From JAFARZ01 sp035651595 (GTDB lineage: Bacteria > Actinomycetota > Actinomycetes > Streptosporangiales > Streptosporangiaceae), in contig DASRFJ010000306.1 in NCBI GenBank assembly GCA_035651595.1, positions 1 through 8,998 of the forward strand: DNA of 8,998 nt, written 5' to 3'. Under the pieces are notes generated by a model that did not search any database, was not told the origin of the DNA, and saw only the letters and a program-made list of their open reading frames with translations. This document shows positions 8,265 to 8,998 of this stretch, piece by piece. A program made the position numbers and the translations under genes. Each line of letters begins with the position of its first letter. Within the stretch, counting starts at the first letter, position 1.

Positions 8265-8351
8265 AAGGCGAAAAAGGCGTTGCTCATGCGATTATTCAGG
8301 CGTCCGCATTCTTATGATGCCAGTGGTCCGGCGCATGCCCTTTTTCGCCTT
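8265..8351. repeat. Long imperfect inverted repeat beside the operon promoter
   Basis: The 13-base arm aaggcgaaaaagg (8265-8277) has its exact complement at 8339-8351. Inside, catgcg (8285-8290) is complemented by cgcatg (8332-8337), separated from the outer arms by 7 and 1 unpaired bases. The whole structure ends three bases before the proposed -35. It may bind a dimeric regulator, form a cruciform, or end transcription arriving from the right. Confidence 0.5.
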
Positions 8352-8876
8352 TGCCCGAACCCGAGGATATCCGCCGCGCGCCCCTCCGTCCGTTTCCGCA
8401 CCCTCGCCGCCGCGCCCGCTTGTGTCGCGCGCACGCCGTTCCCGGCCCCCGCGCCCCGCTGTTGCCGCGCCCTCGCCACTGCCGCGCGCCCGCTGTTGTC
8501 GCGCCCACCCTTGCCGCGCCCGCGCCAATCTCGGCCATGGCCGTTGGCGCTGGAACCGTTACCCCGGCGGCGAAGAGAGCGGTGGCCGAGGTCGTCGCGG
8601 TCCTGCCCGCGACTGCCGGCCCGCGGCGAGGCCAGCCGTGGCCGAGGTCGTCGCGGCCCTGCCCGCGACTGCCGGCCCGCGGCCGTGCCCCGCGCCCGAA
8701 GGTACTCTCCTTTCCCGCGCCTCTGCCTCGCGTCGTGCCGTTGCCCGCCATTCCGAAGTAACTTGCGTTTCCTGCGTGCGGGGCCGGCTGGGCTGGCTGC
8801 CCGGGATGCCCGGGTTTGCCCCAGAATGGTCTTGCCGTTTAGCGGTGTGTGCGGGGTCGGCGCAGCGGTCGGAAAC
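8352..8876. other. Low-complexity, C-rich non-coding tract
   Basis: About 525 bp without a credible gene. From about 8370 to 8560 the plus strand is dominated by C with degenerate repeats built on ccgcgccc, for example near-copies of cgctgttgccgcgccc at 8457 and 8491 (period 34). Frames stay open on both strands, but their products are Arg/Pro/Ala or Gly/Arg/Ala strings with no domain, helix pattern or ribosome binding site. The span includes the 46-bp repeat listed separately. I see no origin, attachment site or RNA gene in it. Confidence 0.6.
8582..8683. repeat. 46-bp direct repeat, two copies with a 56-bp period
   Basis: The bases at 8582-8627 recur at 8638-8683 with a single difference (T at 8601, C at 8657), separated by 10 bp. 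The period is not a multiple of three, which argues against a coding repeat. High identity suggests a recent local duplication in non-coding DNA. Confidence 0.8.
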
Positions 8877-8927
8877 TATTGCGGACACTTACCCCCCCGG
8901 ATCGGGGGGGGGTAAGTGCCCGCAATA
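8877..8927. terminator. Very strong 21-bp hairpin, possible terminator
   Basis: Bases 8886-8898 pair perfectly with 8906-8918 (cacttac followed by seven C, against its complement). After one A-C mismatch, 8877-8884 pair with 8920-8927. The loop is 7 bases. No T tract follows on either strand, but actinomycete terminators often lack one. No gene end is visible nearby, so it may serve a gene to the right of the window, or be a palindromic repeat element. Confidence 0.5.
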
Positions 8928-8949
8928 ATCCGGGGCGCGGACGGCGCGC

Positions 8950-8973
8950 CCGGAAATATGGAGATATATCCGG
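8950..8973. repeat. Short AT-rich hairpin with a GGAG loop
   Basis: The arms ccggaaatat (8950-8959) and atatatccgg (8964-8973) pair at nine of ten positions around the loop ggag. It begins 23 bp after the larger hairpin. It is unusually AT-rich for this genome. Its role is unknown. Confidence 0.4.
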
Positions 8974-8998
8974 ATTCGCGCGGAGGCCCGGGGTGGGG

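Noticed and set aside
8087..8287. 66-codon minus-strand frame ending just before the binding-protein gene, a possible leader peptide
   Set aside because: Its ATG lies upstream of the proposed -35 and has no Shine-Dalgarno, so it would not be on the operon transcript.
8582..8683. Possible CRISPR repeats
   Set aside because: There are only two 46-bp units with a 10-bp spacer and no cas genes, so it is a simple duplication.
8236..8928. Overlapping open frames on both strands in the C-rich tract
   Set aside because: Products are low-complexity Arg/Pro/Ala or Gly/Arg/Ala strings, with no start signal and no domain. They cross a repeat whose period breaks the frame.

Overview
The window is chromosomal DNA from a high-GC actinomycete. 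Coding regions end almost every codon in G or C, GTG starts are common, and one gene encodes a Cfp6-type bacterial PH-domain membrane protein, a family typical of Actinobacteria. Genus cannot be told from this stretch. No prophage, CRISPR array, rRNA, canonical tRNA or intact insertion sequence is present.

Layout, left to right. Positions 1-43 look like the last codons of a plus-strand gene. Positions about 56-231 hold a 12-bp direct repeat and the 5' stump of a minus-strand gene that seems broken. Positions 311-1123 (plus) encode a secreted SGNH/GDSL hydrolase, followed by a perfect 13-bp hairpin terminator (1144-1173). Positions 1174-1480 are non-coding and contain a compact cloverleaf-like inverted-repeat element (1301-1378). 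From 8067 leftwards to 1481, the minus strand is filled by one tightly packed operon: family-5 solute-binding lipoprotein, two oligopeptide-type ATPases, two permeases, and a PH-domain membrane protein. Gene junctions overlap or lie within a few bases. Positions 8086-8998 contain no convincing gene. They hold the probable operon promoter and leader, a long inverted repeat beside the promoter, a C-rich low-complexity tract with a 46-bp direct repeat, and two strong hairpins near the right edge.

Functionally the operon is a complete peptide/nickel-class (Dpp/Opp) ABC importer. The lipoprotein captures ligand outside the membrane, two permeases form the channel, and two different ATPases drive uptake. 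Its order (binding protein, ATPase, ATPase, permease C-type, permease B-type) differs from the textbook dppABCDF order. The PH-domain protein is appended directly after the last permease. The hydrolase converges on the operon and is probably transcribed separately.

The gene content is mostly ordinary. No clear new system is visible. The items most worth a second look are the cloverleaf-like element at 1301-1378, the 21-bp hairpin at 8877-8927, the inverted repeat next to the operon promoter, and the in-frame, one-codon junction between permease and PH-domain gene.
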